From positions 248,001 through 312,000 of the forward strand of contig NZ_JANIDW010000001.1 of NCBI RefSeq assembly GCF_026385475.1: a DNA stretch of 64,000 nt, given 5' to 3'. Origin of the DNA: Bombella saccharophila (GTDB taxonomy: Bacteria > Pseudomonadota > Alphaproteobacteria > Acetobacterales > Acetobacteraceae). The position numbers and the translations under genes were made by a program. Shown here piece after piece: positions 62,148-64,000 of this stretch; the first letter of the stretch is position 1; every line of letters begins with the position of its first letter. A model generated the notes under the pieces. It searched no databases. It was given only the letters and a program-made list of their open reading frames with translations, and was not told where the DNA came from.

Positions 62148-63634
62148 TAGGGAACGTCCTTTAAAGGGTGCGTATCATCCATGGTTTTGACGATATGGCT
62201 TGTGGAATGGCCATCTAACAGCGGAGCAAGGCAGACTCGCCCGCCATAGGCCTTGATGAAATCTCCCCCCACGACTTCATCCTCTTTGTAATCAGCCCCT
62301 TTAACGATGATGTCCGGTTTAAGGGCGGTAATGGTCTCAAGGGGGGTGTCCTCATCAAATAGAACAACAAGATCGACATGGCGTAGGGCGCGTATAACCG
62401 TTGCGCGGGCTTGCTCATGCTGCAAAGGCCGCCGTGGACCTTTGAGCCGTTTGATAGAAGCATCGCTATTGAGGGCTACAATGAGTTTATCACCTTGCCC
62501 TGCAGCATATTGCACAAGGGCAACATGGCCGGGATGGAGCAGGTCAAAACAGCCATTCGTAAAGACGACTGAAGCCCCATGACGCTTCCACGTCTCCACA
62601 ATGGCACAAGCATCAGCAAGGGGAAGGTAGGAGCCATTATCGGCAATTTCCGCGAGGAGATGTTGGCGTAATTCCTCATGCGTCACATAGGCTGTGCCTA
62701 ATTTGCTCACCGCAATAGCAGCGGCTGTAGTAGCCATAGTGACCGCACTGGGGAGGGCATGACCATCGGCCAACGCGCAGGCGATTGTGGCGATGACCGT
62801 ATCGCCCGCGCCAGAGACATCATACACCTCTGAAGGATGAGCTTGGCAATGGAGGGGGGCGGCCTCTTGCTGCCAGAGGGTCATTCCTTTCTCGGAGCGT
62901 GTGAGGAGGATATCGCTACCTGTAAGAGGGGCTATGGCTGTGCAGGCTTGCTCAATCTCTGCATCATTATCTAAGGCCCATTCATGCCCAGTAAGGGGGT
63001 GGATAGAGGCGGTTTTTAACGCGGTGCGCAATTCTTGACGGTTGGGTGTTAAAAGGCTTGCCCCGCGATAGGCGGATATATCAGCCCGTTTAGGGTCCAC
63101 TAAGATAGGAATGTCCCGTGCGCGAGCGGCGGCAATAACATTTTGCAGCACATAATCAGACAGCACACCCTTGGCGTAGTCGGAGCAAATGAGGATGCGG
63201 CTCGTCTCTAACGCGGTGAGCGTTGCAGCAATGAGGGCATCTTCAATCGCACGGGGGAAGGGGGTCAGTTTCTCTTGGTCTAAGCGCACAATTTGTTGTC
63301 GCCCGCTAAGAACACGGGTTTTGGTAATGGTTGTCCAGTGAGGGTCGGTAATAAGGCCCGTTAAGGTGATGTCCGACCATTGTGCTAGGGCCTGACGGAG
63401 TGTTTCTGCTGCAGGGTCCTTGCCTACAACCCCGATGAGATGGACCGGATGGCCAAGAGCCGCTGCATTCACCGCGACATTTGCGGCCCCACCGGGGGTT
63501 ACACGCTCTTGCGTGTGCAATAAGACGGGGACGGGGGCCTCTGGGGAGATGCGATTGACCTCCCCGCTAATATATTGGTCTAAAAGCAGGTCGCCCAGAA
63601 TGGTGATAGTGCGGGATGGTATAGGCTTGGACAA
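62147..63634 (-). CDS. hldE: Bifunctional heptose-7-phosphate kinase / heptose-1-phosphate adenylyltransferase
   Basis: Makes ADP-D-glycero-beta-D-manno-heptose for the LPS inner core. The 495-residue product has an N-terminal ribokinase-like domain (about 1-320; GGAANVAVNAAALG near 52 and DVSGAGDTVIA near 273 with the catalytic Asp) and a C-terminal nucleotidyltransferase (about 355-495; FTNGCFDLLHPGHV with the HxGH motif). The start is TTG 63634, with GGAGGGG about 10 bases upstream; no ATG start is available. It follows truA by 32 bases and precedes the AGE gene. Confidence 0.93.
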   Translation of the reverse strand: MSKPIPSRTITILGDLLLDQYISGEVNRISPEAPVPVLLHTQERVTPGGAANVAVNAAALGHPVHLIGVVGKDPAAETLRQALAQWSDITLTGLITDPHWTTITKTRVLSGRQQIVRLDQEKLTPFPRAIEDALIAATLTALETSRILICSDYAKGVLSDYVLQNVIAAARARDIPILVDPKRADISAYRGASLLTPNRQELRTALKTASIHPLTGHEWALDNDAEIEQACTAIAPLTGSDILLTRSEKGMTLWQQEAAPLHCQAHPSEVYDVSGAGDTVIATIACALADGHALPSAVTMATTAAAIAVSKLGTAYVTHEELRQHLLAEIADNGSYLPLADACAIVETWKRHGASVVFTNGCFDLLHPGHVALVQYAAGQGDKLIVALNSDASIKRLKGPRRPLQHEQARATVIRALRHVDLVVLFDEDTPLETITALKPDIIVKGADYKEDEVVGGDFIKAYGGRVCLAPLLDGHSTSHIVKTMDDTHPLKDVP

Positions 63635-63666
63635 AATATATACCCCTCCAGAATAGCGTGACGATA

Positions 63667-64000
63667 TTAGCCCATTTTGGTTACGAAGGGATTATCAGGA
63701 TAGCCAACATCCATCAGGCATAGCCCATCAGGTGGAGCCGTAGGGCCTGCTTTGCAGCGATTACGGGCCTCTAAGGCTGTTTTTACACGCTCGGGGGACC
63801 ATTGATGATGGCCAACTAACGCTAACGTTCCCACCATATTGCGGACTTGATGATGGAGAAAAGAGCGTGCTTGTGTATCAATATACACAGCCTCTCCCGA
63901 GCGTGTGATGGTCAGCTCATCCAAGGTGCGGAGGGCATCACGCGCTTGGCAAGCGACAGCACGGAAGGATGTAAAATCGTGACTGCCGAGGAGGTGATTG
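63667..64000 (-). CDS. truA: tRNA pseudouridine synthase A, 3' part
   Basis: C-terminal ~110 residues of TruA, which converts uridines 38-40 of tRNA anticodon stems to pseudouridine. The gene runs off the right edge. Visible motifs are FRAVACQARDALRTL, ARSFLHHQVRNMVGTL and GLCLMDVGYP, typical of the family; the catalytic Asp lies outside the window. It ends at TAA 63667 and is 32 bases upstream of hldE on the minus strand. Confidence 0.93.
   Translation of the reverse strand, partial: NHLLGSHDFTSFRAVACQARDALRTLDELTITRSGEAVYIDTQARSFLHHQVRNMVGTLALVGHHQWSPERVKTALEARNRCKAGPTAPPDGLCLMDVGYPDNPFVTKMG

Noticed and set aside
1-64000. CRISPR arrays, insertion sequences, prophage, tRNA or rRNA genes
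   Set aside because: Reading through gaps and both strands showed no repeat-spacer pattern, transposase, phage structural gene or tRNA-like cloverleaf that I could support. A tRNAscan or Infernal run would settle the RNA part.

Overview
The window is a housekeeping stretch of an alphaproteobacterial chromosome, most likely from an acetic acid bacterium (Acetobacteraceae), possibly one of the small-genome insect or nectar lineages. This rests on gene content and order: a fused shikimate kinase/3-dehydroquinate synthase, a KirBac channel, xerD next to accA, DUF815 next to yajC, the order rpoZ-relA-acpS-lepB-rnc-era, and engB-argB-dapD-dapE. The genus is an inference. I found no insertion sequence, prophage, CRISPR array, tRNA or rRNA. 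Genes are very tightly packed, with many 1-11 base overlaps and several convergent pairs whose stop codons touch or overlap.

Layout. 1-3560: end of DAHP synthase, nicotinate phosphoribosyltransferase, an unknown acidic protein and a glutamyl-tRNA synthetase. 3562-6784 (minus): cysS, trmJ and a KirBac potassium channel. 6878-13446: a MATE exporter, then a four-gene efflux operon resembling E. coli ytcA-mdtN-mdtO-mdtP. 13468-18884: an MFS exporter, rpsD, prfC, a secreted EEP-family phosphohydrolase and a beta-carbonic anhydrase. 19021-25379 (minus): alaS, a GtrA protein, an OmpA-family porin and aroKB. 25532-29990: a small membrane protein, xerD, accA, a CinA-type molybdopterin-binding protein, a SMP-30 lactonase-like protein and mutT. 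30170-35560: a TonB-dependent receptor, a DUF815 ATPase, yajC, sodB and a NYN-domain protein.

35928-41728 holds rpoZ, the bifunctional (p)ppGpp synthetase/hydrolase, acpS, lepB, rnc and era. 41823-54105 is the classical envelope cluster pyrH-frr-uppS-cdsA-dxr-rseP-bamA-ompH-lpxD-fabZ-lpxA-lpxI, which makes isoprenoid carrier, phospholipid and lipid A precursors and the outer-membrane protein insertion machine. 54118-61002 carries gloA, rpmH-rnpA-yidD-yidC-engB (ribosome and membrane insertion) and argB-dapD-dapE (arginine and lysine/diaminopimelate synthesis). 60999-64000 (minus) carries an AGE-family sugar epimerase, hldE (ADP-heptose for LPS core) and the 3' part of truA.

No wholly new system stands out. 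The parts most worth a second look are the mdtNOP-like operon with a YtcA-like protein that seems to lack the lipobox, a basic insertion in RNase III, an enlarged OmpH/Skp protein, the unknown acidic protein at 1620, the shared-palindrome stop codons at 3551-3571, and the junctions where conserved gene blocks have been rearranged.
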